In this document: positions 35,004-43,420 of the stretch, piece by piece
Numbering within the stretch: position 1 is the first letter of the stretch
How the letters are laid out: each line of letters starts with the position of its first letter
Source: Woeseiaceae bacterium
Lineage (GTDB): Bacteria > Pseudomonadota > Gammaproteobacteria > Steroidobacterales > Woeseiaceae
DNA length: 48,409 nt
Direction of reading: 5' to 3'
Assembly: GCA_030066075.1 (NCBI GenBank)
Contig: JASJCH010000029.1
Coordinates: 1-48,409, forward strand
Made by a program: the position numbers and the translations under genes
Notes under the pieces: model-generated
What the model saw: the letters and a program-made list of their open reading frames with translations, nothing else
Told to the model about the DNA's origin: nothing
The model's database searches: none

Positions 35004-36188
35004 CTACGTCGCCTCGAACAGGGCCGACGCGCCTTGCCCGCCGCCGATGCACATCGTCACAACGCCGTAACGCTTGCCGCGGCGCTTGAGCTCGCGCAGC
35101 AGATGGCCCGCCATGCGCGAACCGGTCATGCCGAACGGGTGGCCGATCGAGATGCTGCCGCCGTTGACGTTGTAGATGTCGTTGTCGATCTCCAGCGTGT
35201 CGCGACAATAGACGCACTGCGAGGCGAAGGCCTCGTTGAGCTCCCAGAGATCGATGTCATTCATGCTCATGCCGGCGTTATCGAGCAGCCGCGGCACCGA
35301 GAACACGGGTCCGATACCCATCTCGTCGGGCTCGCAGCCCGCCACAGTCAGGCCGCGGAAAATGCCCATCGGCTCGAGGCCGAGTTGCCCGGCACGCTCG
35401 GCGCTCATGAGCAGCGTCATCGAGGCGCCGTCGCTGAGCTGCGAGGCGTTGCCGGCGGTTACCGTGCCGTCGTCTTCAAACGCGGGCTTCAGGCCAGCGA
35501 GCCCCTCGAGTGTCGTCGTCGGGCGGTTGCACTCGTCGCGGTCGACCGTGACCTCGGCCTGGCTTTCTTCCCCCGTGGCTTTGTCCACCACGTGCATCGT
35601 GACGTCCATCGGCACAATCTCTTCGGCAATCCAGCCTGCATCGACGGCAGCGGCGTAACGCTGCTGGCTTTGCAGAGCGTACTCATCCTGCACCTCGCGT
35701 GTTACACCATAACGACGGGCGACCACCTCGGCCGTGTCGCCCATGGCCATGAAGATGTCGGGCTTGTTTTCCAGCAACGCGGGGTTCATTTCGTATTTCG
35801 CCGCTTCCTGGCGCGCGTTCATCGAGATCGACTCGACGCCGCCGGCCATGGCGACTTCGGTCTGGCCGGAGGCGATCTGGTTGGCGGCGAACGCGATTGC
35901 CTGCACGCCGGACGAACAGAAGCGGTTGATCGACGACGCGGCCGTCGTGACCGGCAGCTTCGACAGCATCACGGCCAGGCGCGCCAGGTTCCCTGTTTGC
36001 TCGCCTTCGTGCATGGCCATGCCGAGGATTACGTCCTCGACCTCGTCGGGCGCGACTTTCGGGTTGCGCTCGAGCAGCGCATCGATGACGTGGGCAGTCA
36101 TGTCATCGGAGCGGGTCAGGTTGAAGCTGCCGCGGAAGGACTTGGCAAGTCCGGTGCGGACGTTATCGACGATAACGACGTCTCTCAT
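35004..36188 (-). CDS. Acetyl-CoA C-acyltransferase (thiolase)
   Basis: A 394-residue thiolase. Nucleophile Cys91 in SSINRFCSSGVQAIAFA, His in NVNGGSISIGHPFGMTGSRM and the second catalytic Cys380 in MCIGGGQGASALFE. The C-S-S-G nucleophile loop and the SIGHPFGMTG form fit the degradative 3-ketoacyl-CoA thiolase branch (FadA/FadI-like) rather than acetoacetyl-CoA synthesis, but this is not certain. No FadB-type partner is adjacent. It is divergent from the TolB-N/TPR membrane protein and first in a minus-strand run that continues with alkaline phosphatase. Confidence 0.94.
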   Translation of the reverse strand: MRDVVIVDNVRTGLAKSFRGSFNLTRSDDMTAHVIDALLERNPKVAPDEVEDVILGMAMHEGEQTGNLARLAVMLSKLPVTTAASSINRFCSSGVQAIAFAANQIASGQTEVAMAGGVESISMNARQEAAKYEMNPALLENKPDIFMAMGDTAEVVARRYGVTREVQDEYALQSQQRYAAAVDAGWIAEEIVPMDVTMHVVDKATGEESQAEVTVDRDECNRPTTTLEGLAGLKPAFEDDGTVTAGNASQLSDGASMTLLMSAERAGQLGLEPMGIFRGLTVAGCEPDEMGIGPVFSVPRLLDNAGMSMNDIDLWELNEAFASQCVYCRDTLEIDNDIYNVNGGSISIGHPFGMTGSRMAGHLLRELKRRGKRYGVVTMCIGGGQGASALFEAT

Positions 36189-36246
36189 GGGGCTGGGTCC
36201 TCGGTCAGGGTTGCATCGATTACCGCAAGCGCGGATTTATTCCGGC

Positions 36247-36252
36247 TATACT
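36247..36252 (+). promoter_or_regulatory. Possible -10 element of the TolB-N/TPR gene
   Basis: TATACT in the divergent gap between thiolase and the gene starting at 36286 is one mismatch from the sigma-70 -10. No good -35 is found 16-18 bases upstream, so this is weak. Confidence 0.3.
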
Positions 36253-36285
36253 GTGCGCTTTCCGGCGAGAGCAGAATAACAAGAA

Positions 36286-38154
36286 GTGTCCTTTTTCGCT
36301 GAACTCAAACGCCGCAACGTCATCCGCGTCGGCATCGCTTATATCGTCGTCGCCTGGGTCGTCGCCCAGGTCGCGGAGTTTGCGTTCGAAAATTTCGGCG
36401 CGCCCGACTGGGTCCTGAAGAGCGTTGTGGTCATGCTGATCCTCGGCCTGCCGATCGTGCTCATCTTTGCCTGGGCCTTCGAGCTCACGCCCGAGGGCAT
36501 CAAGCTCGAAAAAGAGGTCGATCGCGAACAGTCAATTACCACCCAGACCGGCCGCAAGCTCGACCGTACGATTATCGTTGTCCTGCTCATCGCACTCGGC
36601 TGGTTTGCCTGGGACAAGTTCGCCAGCGAGCCCGCGCCGGCAGCGTCGACGGCAGCAGTCGAGTCGCCGTCAGAGGAACCGGCCTCAGCCGAGCCTGCCC
36701 CGGCCGAGAAGTCGGTCGCCGTGCTGCCCTTCGTCGCGATGAGCAGCGGAACGGACGATGAGTACTTCGCCGACGGTCTGACCGAGGAGATTCTCAATTC
36801 GCTGGCGCAACTCCCCGAGCTGCTCGTCACTGCGCGGACGTCGGCTTTCTCGTTCAAGGGCCAGGACCTGCCGATCCAGGAGATCGCCACGATGCTCGGC
36901 GTGCAGCATATTGTAGAGGGCTCGGTACGCCGCTCGGGCGACCGCCTGCGAGTGACGGCGCAGTTGATTCGCGCCGAGGACGGTTTTCATCTCTGGTCCG
37001 AGAACTACGACAGCACCTCGGCCGACATGATCGCCGTCCAGGAGAACGTGGCCGAGAAGATCGCAGGTGCGCTCGACGTGGTACTCGACGAAGAGAAGCG
37101 TGAGGCGATGCGTCGGTCAGGGCTGCGCAACACGGAGGCCTTCACGCTTTACCAGAAAGGCCTCGACTACTTCGAACGCGCCCATGGCCAGATGGACCAG
37201 CAGGAAGGCCTACGACTGGCGAATGGTTACTTCGAACAGGTCATGGACCTCGTGCCCGAATACTGGGAGGTCTACGCCAACCACTCGGACCGCTACGTGC
37301 ACATGCTCAACGATGTAGTGACGGGCACCGAGTACGAAGGCGTCACCGAGGAAACCCTGGTAGACGCTTATCAAACCGTACTCGCGGACTACGAGGCAGC
37401 TGCTCGCTATGCGCCGACCGACCAGCTGCGGTATCTGGCCGAACTGGACCTCGCGTTCCTTAGCGGCAACTGGCAAGGGCTAGCCGGGCGTCTGGAAAAG
37501 GCCCTGGCTGAGCCCGGCTGTCTGCAGGATGGTAACTGGACGGCAACAGTCGCCAACGTGCTCGGCTACTCGGCCGAGTATTTCACGGTGGCCGAGAAGG
37601 TCCTGGAGTGCGACCCGCTGCGTAACCTGTCTTGGTTCAACGCAGCGCGAGCGAAATTCTGGTCCGGCGATCCTGAGGGTGCGTTACAAATGGCGCGGGA
37701 AGGCAACGAGGTTGCACCGGGCGGCTGGCTGACCATGACGCTGCTGCAAACGATGGCGGCCAATGGCCTCCATGACGAGGCGCACCGCATTATCGAGTCT
37801 GATATCCAGCACGGAAGCTTTGCCCTTTATTTTCACACAATGCTCGCGGCACATCGGGGCGACCGGGACCGGTTGGCGCCCCTGCTTGAAAGGATCGATA
37901 ACCAGGCACGGCAGAACTTCTTCGCGACCGTGATTGCCGCCTGGACCGGGCGCCGCGACCAGGCTAATGCGATGGCGACCGAGATCGACCAGCACTTCTG
38001 GGGCCCCAACGTGCTCTGGCAGCTCGTGCAGTGGTGTCAGTGCGGCGCGCCGTGGGACCTGGAGGCAACGCCCAACTTCGCGGCCAAGGTCGAGGAGGCC
38101 AACCTGACCTGGCCGCCCGTCTCGCCGCTGACCTACCCGCTCAAGGACTGGTAA
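36286..38154 (+). CDS. Membrane protein with FlgO/TolB-N-like domain and TPR-like repeats
   Basis: A 622-residue protein with a GTG start and weak ribosome binding site. N-terminus SFFAELKRRNVIRVGIAYIV followed by two membrane helices (about 18-35 and 46-65), a third helix at about 95-110, then an Ala/Glu/Pro linker. The next domain, SVAVLPFVAMSSGTDDEYFADGLTEEILNSLAQ ... GVQHIVEGSVRRSGDRLRVTAQLI, is the TolB-N/FlgO-like domain that in relatives follows an adenylate cyclase or DNA-binding domain. The C-terminal 350 residues are helical and TPR-like. Here no cyclase, kinase or DNA-binding output domain is present. The FFAELKRRNV family is common in marine gammaproteobacteria; function unknown. 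Confidence 0.87.
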   Translation: MSFFAELKRRNVIRVGIAYIVVAWVVAQVAEFAFENFGAPDWVLKSVVVMLILGLPIVLIFAWAFELTPEGIKLEKEVDREQSITTQTGRKLDRTIIVVLLIALGWFAWDKFASEPAPAASTAAVESPSEEPASAEPAPAEKSVAVLPFVAMSSGTDDEYFADGLTEEILNSLAQLPELLVTARTSAFSFKGQDLPIQEIATMLGVQHIVEGSVRRSGDRLRVTAQLIRAEDGFHLWSENYDSTSADMIAVQENVAEKIAGALDVVLDEEKREAMRRSGLRNTEAFTLYQKGLDYFERAHGQMDQQEGLRLANGYFEQVMDLVPEYWEVYANHSDRYVHMLNDVVTGTEYEGVTEETLVDAYQTVLADYEAAARYAPTDQLRYLAELDLAFLSGNWQGLAGRLEKALAEPGCLQDGNWTATVANVLGYSAEYFTVAEKVLECDPLRNLSWFNAARAKFWSGDPEGALQMAREGNEVAPGGWLTMTLLQTMAANGLHDEAHRIIESDIQHGSFALYFHTMLAAHRGDRDRLAPLLERIDNQARQNFFATVIAAWTGRRDQANAMATEIDQHFWGPNVLWQLVQWCQCGAPWDLEATPNFAAKVEEANLTWPPVSPLTYPLKDW

Positions 38155-38162
38155 TCAGACGA

Positions 38163-39455
38163 TCACAGTCTCGAGTGGACGAAGATCTTCCACCCGGAGT
38201 CCGGCGCATCCGCCGAATACGGCGCCAACGCGTTGAACATGATGCGGCTGCCGTCGTCTGACATCCGCGGGACTTCGGCCGCGAGACTCGATACGCCGTC
38301 GGGCTTGGTCTCGAGCCGCAGCAGCTGCTGCAGCGTCGTGCCATCGCGAGTCGCCCAGTACACCGTGTAGGTGCCGCCGGTATTGATGCCGTTGAAGTCA
38401 CCGTACGACATGAACGTGATGTAGTTGCCGTCGCCGGAGATGTCGACCGCCGGGGCGCTGCCGTTGAAGCGCAGGCCGGAGTCCTGGCCCGAGTTCGTAA
38501 TGCGCGTCATCCCGGTACCGTCGGTGTTGACCGTGTAAACCTCGAGCATGCCGTCCGCGTTGCTGCCAGCCGTGAATTCGCCGGCCGATACAAAGATGAC
38601 GTAAGCGCCGTCGTCCGAGATCCGCGGCGTAATCGAATCGCCCGCACTGTCCGACAGCTGCATGTGATTGGTGCCGTCGACATTCATCGCGAAAATCTCG
38701 CGGCTGCCATCCGCGTTGGTGCCGAACGGATCACTCGTGTCGACCCAGGCCAGCTTGGTGCCGTCGTCGGAGAGCACCACCGATTCCGCCGCCGTCGCGC
38801 CGGTCGTCACCTGCGTCAGGTTGGAGCCGTCGGCCGCAATCGAGAAAATCTGCGTGTCATTCATCGGGTTGCCGCCCGTCAGATCTTCGGACGACGTGAA
38901 AACGATCAGCGAGCCGTCACCCGAGATGCCGGGCTCCGCGATGTCCCCAGCAGTGGACGAGGTCACCTGCGTGACGCTGCTGCCATCGGTGGCCGCGGCA
39001 AAGACATTCAGCGCGTTGGCGGCATTGTCACCCGTGATGTCCTGGTCCGAGACGAAGACGACCGTGGTGCCGCCGCTGTTGATGTCGAAATCGTCGGTCG
39101 AACGGAAGCCGCCGCCGGTGCCGGAGGTCAGCTGGATCGGCGCGGGGTCGCCGAAGACCATCGAAAAGAGCTGCTCTTCGCCACCCGGGTTGGTGCCGAG
39201 TGGGTCCGAGCTTTGCATGAACACGGCAATCGTCCCGTCGCCATTGACCAGCGCGTCGTCGAAGCCGGTGTTGCCGGGGGCCTCGGCGTAGACCAGGGCA
39301 GCAACACCCAGGGAGCCGGCGCCTCCGCCAGGGGGCACGATAACGCCCCCGCCATTATTGTTCGGGCCAACAAATCCGTCGCCCGTATCGTTATCACAGG
39401 CGGTCAGAAGGGTGGCGATTGCTACTGCCAGCAGCGCACAGACACGAGCTTTCAT
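38163..39455 (-). CDS. TolB-like beta-propeller lipoprotein
   Basis: A 430-residue lipoprotein (lipobox TLLTAC) with a Gly/Pro/Asn-rich tether (GPNNNGGGVIVPPGGGAG) followed by about six PD40-type propeller blades. Blade cores include ISGDGSLIVFTSSEDLTGGN, LSDDGTKLAWVDTSDPFGTN and ISDDGAYVIFVSAGEFTAGS, each with a DGT or DGS turn and Q(I/V)T strand. Such propellers bind proteins or sugars outside the cytoplasm. It lies 130 bases downstream of the CadC-like regulator, whose own sensor is also a PD40 propeller, so the two may have arisen by sharing a domain or may work together. Its stop is eight bases from the convergent gene. Confidence 0.88.
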   Translation of the reverse strand: MKARVCALLAVAIATLLTACDNDTGDGFVGPNNNGGGVIVPPGGGAGSLGVAALVYAEAPGNTGFDDALVNGDGTIAVFMQSSDPLGTNPGGEEQLFSMVFGDPAPIQLTSGTGGGFRSTDDFDINSGGTTVVFVSDQDITGDNAANALNVFAAATDGSSVTQVTSSTAGDIAEPGISGDGSLIVFTSSEDLTGGNPMNDTQIFSIAADGSNLTQVTTGATAAESVVLSDDGTKLAWVDTSDPFGTNADGSREIFAMNVDGTNHMQLSDSAGDSITPRISDDGAYVIFVSAGEFTAGSNADGMLEVYTVNTDGTGMTRITNSGQDSGLRFNGSAPAVDISGDGNYITFMSYGDFNGINTGGTYTVYWATRDGTTLQQLLRLETKPDGVSSLAAEVPRMSDDGSRIMFNALAPYSADAPDSGWKIFVHSRL

Positions 39456-39585
39456 CGGATAGTCCCATTCGACGTAGTTGTCGTAGGATTGTCGGCGCCG
39501 CGAGCAACCGATTCTGTGGCCGGGGTCTCATTTTTTCCATAATCTGGCGTTTACGCCGCGGACCGGTCCGCTCAAAGGCGCGCAG

Positions 39586-41670
39586 TTACTCAGCAGCGAC
39601 CAGCCAGATCTCGGCCATGCTCGTATCGGGGTGGTTGTAGAACACGGTTCCGTCGTGGGCGACCCCGAAGTAGCTGCTGCGCAGGTCGAACCCGGTCAGT
39701 TCGGCCACCCCGGTGATACTGGACCCGTCGCGATGGACGGACCGGAGCATGCAGCACTCGCCTTTTTCGCTATGCCGAATGTAATACACCCGCTCCCCGT
39801 CGCGAGACCACTTGGGCCGACGCCCCTTTACTTGCTCACCGGCATTCATTATCGCCTTGCAATCGAGCGTGGCAGCGTCACAAATGTACAGACCGTCTTC
39901 CGGCGCGAAGCCGAGCAGCTCGTCGCCCGTCGCCGACCATTCGGCAGCGACAATTGCGACAGGCATCGTTACTTCTTCGCCAGTGACAAGGTCCTTGATT
40001 ACCGCCTCGCGGAAACCTCTCGAACCATCGAAATGGTTGTAGTACAGCCGATCGCCGTACTCGGCAGCCCAGTTTTTCGACGACCAGTGAAAGTCGGGCA
40101 GCACCAGCTCATCCCGCCCTTCGTCCAGGTATATACGGTGCAGCGCGCGGTCTTTGTAATAGAACACCGACGCGCCGTCGCCTGACCAGAACGGCAGCGT
40201 GTTGGTGCCGTTCTCGTCGAACGTCCACTGTCGCAAGCCCTGCCCGTCGACACCGATCGTGAAGATCTGTGCACCGGACGGCAGCATCGAGAAAAACACG
40301 ATCTTGGAGCCATCGGGCGACGCGATCGGCAAAGCCGAGACGTGGCGCGTCTCGTAGATCGTGCGGCGTTGGTCGTCTTCCGGATCGATACTCGTTATGC
40401 GCCAACTCAGCCGTGTGTCCGTGTAGGCCAGGCGCCGGCCGTCAGACGAGACGACAGGCTCGCTCGCGTTACCGCCACCCGCGGTCAGCGGCAGGGCCTC
40501 GCCCGTCTGAATATCGATCCGCCAGAGTCGGCTGCTGCCGCCGCTGCTCATGACACTGTAGACAATGTGCCTGCCGTCCGGCATCCAGGTCGGCGAGTCG
40601 GCTGCCAGGCCCTCTTCGAGCGTGTAGTGAGTGAGCTGCCGCGCTTCGCCGTCTTCCACAGGCGCGATATACAGGTTCCCAAGCGGACCTTCGTCAGCTT
40701 GTATGAACGCAACCATGGTCGCATCGGGTGACAAAGCTGGCTCACGGCGAGCAAAGCCGGGGCCGCTCGGCACGGCATCGACCTGGCGCACGTTGCTGCC
40801 GTCACCGTCGGCAACGAACAGGTCCCTGTCGTTGGTGAACACGAACGCATTGGTCGCCAGCGCAAAACTCGGGTTCAGCCCGGCGTCCAGGATTCGCTGC
40901 GGCGGTGGCGTCCCGAGCGTTCCTACCCGGTAGATGGCCCGCGGACCGTCGCTCTTGCGCGCGTACACGATGTAGCTGTTGTCCGGCGACCAGGTCGGGG
41001 AGCTCGCCGCATACGGGCCGTTGGTGATCTGCAGCGGCTCGCCTGACTGCAGGTTCTTCATCCACACCTGCGGCGTGCCGGAGCTCTCGCTGATCCAGGC
41101 GATCATCGTGCCGTCCGGCGACAAGGTCGCCTCGGATTGCGATCCCTTGAAGTCCGTGACGAGGATCGGTTCCAGCTCCGCAAATTGCTCGAGGACGGCG
41201 ATACCCGCGGCTGCGGGCGGCGCGTCGCCCGGCCGCGCCATCCATGCGCCAATCAGCGCCGCGATGATGGCGGCGCCGGCAATCCCGTAGCGCAGCGCCG
41301 ACGACGGTTTGCCGGGCTCCTCGGGAGCCCGCGAGTCGATTTCTCGCACTTCCCCGATGAACTGGTAGCCACGCCCGGTGACCGTGGCCACGAAACGCGG
41401 CGCCTGCGCCGTATCGCCGAGCGCCTGCCGCAGGGCGGAAATGGCCTGGTTGAGGTTGTTCTCCTCGACCACGGCGTCCGGCCAGACGGCCTCCATGAGT
41501 TCCGTCTTCGCAACCACCCGCCCGCGCTCCTGGACCAGGTACACCAGCAGGTCGAAGACCTTGCTGCGCAGCGCAGCCGGTTCACCCTCCGCGGAAATGA
41601 GCTGGCGCTGGCCGGGCGCCAGCCGCCAGCCTCCGAATTCGTAAATTGAGCCGCTGCCCGTCTTGGACAT
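39586..41670 (-). CDS. CadC-like transmembrane regulator with periplasmic beta-propeller
   Basis: A 694-residue one-component regulator. Residues 10-105 are an OmpR-type winged helix (LRSKVFDLLVYLVQERGRVV ... NLNQAISALRQALGD, ending VTGRGYQFIGEV). A linker leads to a single membrane helix at about 127-145 (YGIAGAAIIAALIGAWM), then a periplasmic TolB/PD40 propeller of about 530 residues with repeated LSPDGTMIAWIS, WSPDNSYIVYARK and WMPDGRHIVYSV blades. Regulators of this plan bind DNA from the membrane. It is divergent from a di-heme peroxidase-like gene, and three phased ATTTCAG heptamers lie just upstream of its start, a probable binding site for itself. Confidence 0.92.
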   Translation of the reverse strand: MSKTGSGSIYEFGGWRLAPGQRQLISAEGEPAALRSKVFDLLVYLVQERGRVVAKTELMEAVWPDAVVEENNLNQAISALRQALGDTAQAPRFVATVTGRGYQFIGEVREIDSRAPEEPGKPSSALRYGIAGAAIIAALIGAWMARPGDAPPAAAGIAVLEQFAELEPILVTDFKGSQSEATLSPDGTMIAWISESSGTPQVWMKNLQSGEPLQITNGPYAASSPTWSPDNSYIVYARKSDGPRAIYRVGTLGTPPPQRILDAGLNPSFALATNAFVFTNDRDLFVADGDGSNVRQVDAVPSGPGFARREPALSPDATMVAFIQADEGPLGNLYIAPVEDGEARQLTHYTLEEGLAADSPTWMPDGRHIVYSVMSSGGSSRLWRIDIQTGEALPLTAGGGNASEPVVSSDGRRLAYTDTRLSWRITSIDPEDDQRRTIYETRHVSALPIASPDGSKIVFFSMLPSGAQIFTIGVDGQGLRQWTFDENGTNTLPFWSGDGASVFYYKDRALHRIYLDEGRDELVLPDFHWSSKNWAAEYGDRLYYNHFDGSRGFREAVIKDLVTGEEVTMPVAIVAAEWSATGDELLGFAPEDGLYICDAATLDCKAIMNAGEQVKGRRPKWSRDGERVYYIRHSEKGECCMLRSVHRDGSSITGVAELTGFDLRSSYFGVAHDGTVFYNHPDTSMAEIWLVAAE

Positions 41671-41687
41671 TGTCGAATTCCCGCGAG

Positions 41688-41714
41688 ATTTCAGGTGATT
41701 TCAGATCATTTCAG
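41688..41714. promoter_or_regulatory. Three phased ATTTCAG repeats, candidate CadC-like operator
   Basis: ATTTCAG occurs at 41688-41694, 41698-41704 and 41708-41714, an exact 10-base period, beginning 18 bases from the regulator start codon in the 144-base divergent gap. OmpR-type winged helices bind tandem direct repeats at 10-11 base period. Confidence 0.6.
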
Positions 41715-41715
41715 A

Positions 41716-41736
41716 CCCCGGCAAAGCCTGCCGGGG
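41716..41736. promoter_or_regulatory. Inverted repeat next to the heptamer array
   Basis: CCCCGGC (41716-41722) and GCCGGGG (41730-41736) form a perfect 7-bp inverted repeat with a seven-base loop, one base after the third heptamer. No T-run follows on either strand, so it may be an operator half or a leader hairpin rather than a terminator. Confidence 0.35.
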
Positions 41737-41814
41737 CCGTGCTGGCCATTCTAGTCCCACTTGGCGAAAAGCTCGACTTTTCTCATTTGATCAACACTTT
41801 AGAGGGGACTAATC

Positions 41815-43353
41815 ATGAAAACGCGCACATTGACCTTACTGGGACTGGCCATGTTCACCGGGATGCTCGCTGCCTGCGGCGGCGGGGGCGGCGGTGGTGG
41901 CGGCGGTCGCGACGACGATACGACGCAATCCACGCTCGATGCACAGCTACGGCAGGTGATCGCTGCCGAAGGCCTCACGGGCGATCCCACAACCGGCCGC
42001 AACCTGCCGTCCATTAACGACCCGCTGGCCCAGCTCGGCAAACTGCTGTTCTTCTCCAAGAGCCTGAGCGGCGACATGGATACGGCCTGCGCTTCCTGTC
42101 ACCACCCGGCGCTGGGCGGTGGCGACGGCCTCGCGCTGCCCGTGGGAACCGGCGCGATCGATCCCGACGTTGTCGGCCCCGGCCGCAACCGTGCCGACGG
42201 CCTGCCCAACGTCGGCCGTCACTCGCAGAGCGTGTTCAATGTCGGGCTGTACGACACCGGGCTGTTCTGGGACTCGCGCGTCGAGAGCATCGGCAAAGAG
42301 ACCGGGCTCAACGGCACGGGATCCGGCATTCGCACGCCGGAGACTGCGCTGCACGTCGCCGATCCCCTCGTTACACCCGGGACGTCTTTAGTGGCAGCGC
42401 AGGCGCGCATCCCGGTCGCCGTTCCCGGGGAGATGCTGGGCTCGTTCATGCCGGGCGCCGCACCCGAGGCCATCCGGCAGCGGCTGGCCGAGCGCATCGG
42501 CGACTATGGCGCGGGCGCCGGTGAAATCCCCAACAACAACTGGCTGGCGGCATTCCAGACCGCATTTGCCAGCGCGGAGTCGGCCGAGCAGCTGATTACG
42601 TTCGAGAACATCGCGCTCGCCATCGGCGAATACCAGCGCTCGATGATCTTCGTCGAGACGCCGTGGAAGGCCTACGTGCAGGGCGACAACAGCGCCATCA
42701 GCGATTCCGCCAAGCGCGGCGCCCTGCTGTTCTATCGCGACCTCAACCCGGGCCTCGCCTGCAACCAGTGCCACGGCGGTGACTTTTTCACCGACGAGCG
42801 CCACGCGGTTACCGGTTTTCCGCAAACCGGGCCGGGCAAAGGCGATGGCGCCGCGGGTGACCAGGACTTCGGTCGCGAGCAGCAGACCGGCAACAGCGCC
42901 GATCGATTCATGTTCCGCACGCCGACGCTACTAAACCTAACTGTCACTGGTCCCTACGCACACACCGGGACCTATACGCTGGAAGACGCGGCACAGCACT
43001 ACTTTCTGCCGAACGACACGTTCGCCGGCCGGTTCCCGGGCGGCAGCCTGTGCCGCGTACCGCAGTTCGCAGCTCACCCCGACTGCGCAAACCTGTACCC
43101 GAACACCGTGGTGAACAGCGCGGCCGCGCGCAACGCGGTAACCCAGCAGCGCCTGATCGATGCGACGCTCACGTTCCCGGACCTGTCATTCAGTCCTCCG
43201 CGTGATGCGCCGCCACTGTTCGACTTCCTTCAGACGCTGACGGATCCCTGCACGCTCAACCGGGCCTGCCTGGCGCCGTGGATCCCGGACCCGTCAGAGG
43301 CGCCGGACGGCAACCAGCTCAACGCGACGGATAGCAGCGGCAGTCCCCTCTAG
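41815..43353 (+). CDS. Di-heme cytochrome c peroxidase / MauG-like lipoprotein
   Basis: A 512-residue lipoprotein: signal with lipobox MLAAC, then ten consecutive glycines as a tether before RDDDTT. Two c-type heme sites: CASCH (Cys92, Cys95, His96) and CNQCH (Cys316, Cys319, His320). DPLAQLGKLLFFSKSLSGD at the N-terminal heme and FRTPTLLNLTVTGPYAHTGTYTLEDA near the C-terminus are hallmarks of bacterial cytochrome c peroxidases and MauG relatives. It is longer than classical CcpA, as in the large CCP-like group that may oxidise proteins or organics rather than only reduce peroxide. AGAGGGG precedes the ATG. Likely controlled by the divergent CadC-like regulator. A terminator follows. Confidence 0.93.
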   Translation: MKTRTLTLLGLAMFTGMLAACGGGGGGGGGGRDDDTTQSTLDAQLRQVIAAEGLTGDPTTGRNLPSINDPLAQLGKLLFFSKSLSGDMDTACASCHHPALGGGDGLALPVGTGAIDPDVVGPGRNRADGLPNVGRHSQSVFNVGLYDTGLFWDSRVESIGKETGLNGTGSGIRTPETALHVADPLVTPGTSLVAAQARIPVAVPGEMLGSFMPGAAPEAIRQRLAERIGDYGAGAGEIPNNNWLAAFQTAFASAESAEQLITFENIALAIGEYQRSMIFVETPWKAYVQGDNSAISDSAKRGALLFYRDLNPGLACNQCHGGDFFTDERHAVTGFPQTGPGKGDGAAGDQDFGREQQTGNSADRFMFRTPTLLNLTVTGPYAHTGTYTLEDAAQHYFLPNDTFAGRFPGGSLCRVPQFAAHPDCANLYPNTVVNSAAARNAVTQQRLIDATLTFPDLSFSPPRDAPPLFDFLQTLTDPCTLNRACLAPWIPDPSEAPDGNQLNATDSSGSPL

Positions 43354-43383
43354 TTGCAGCCCTGCGGGGCAAGCAGCTGGACA

Positions 43384-43410
43384 GGCCCCTCTCTTGAGGG
43401 GCCTTTTTTT
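43384..43410 (+). terminator. Rho-independent terminator of the di-heme peroxidase gene
   Basis: GGCCCCT (43384-43390) pairs with AGGGGCC (43397-43403) over a six-base loop, followed by seven T residues. It also lies ten bases from the convergent DsbA-like gene. Confidence 0.92.
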
Positions 43411-43420
43411 CGGGTAGGGA

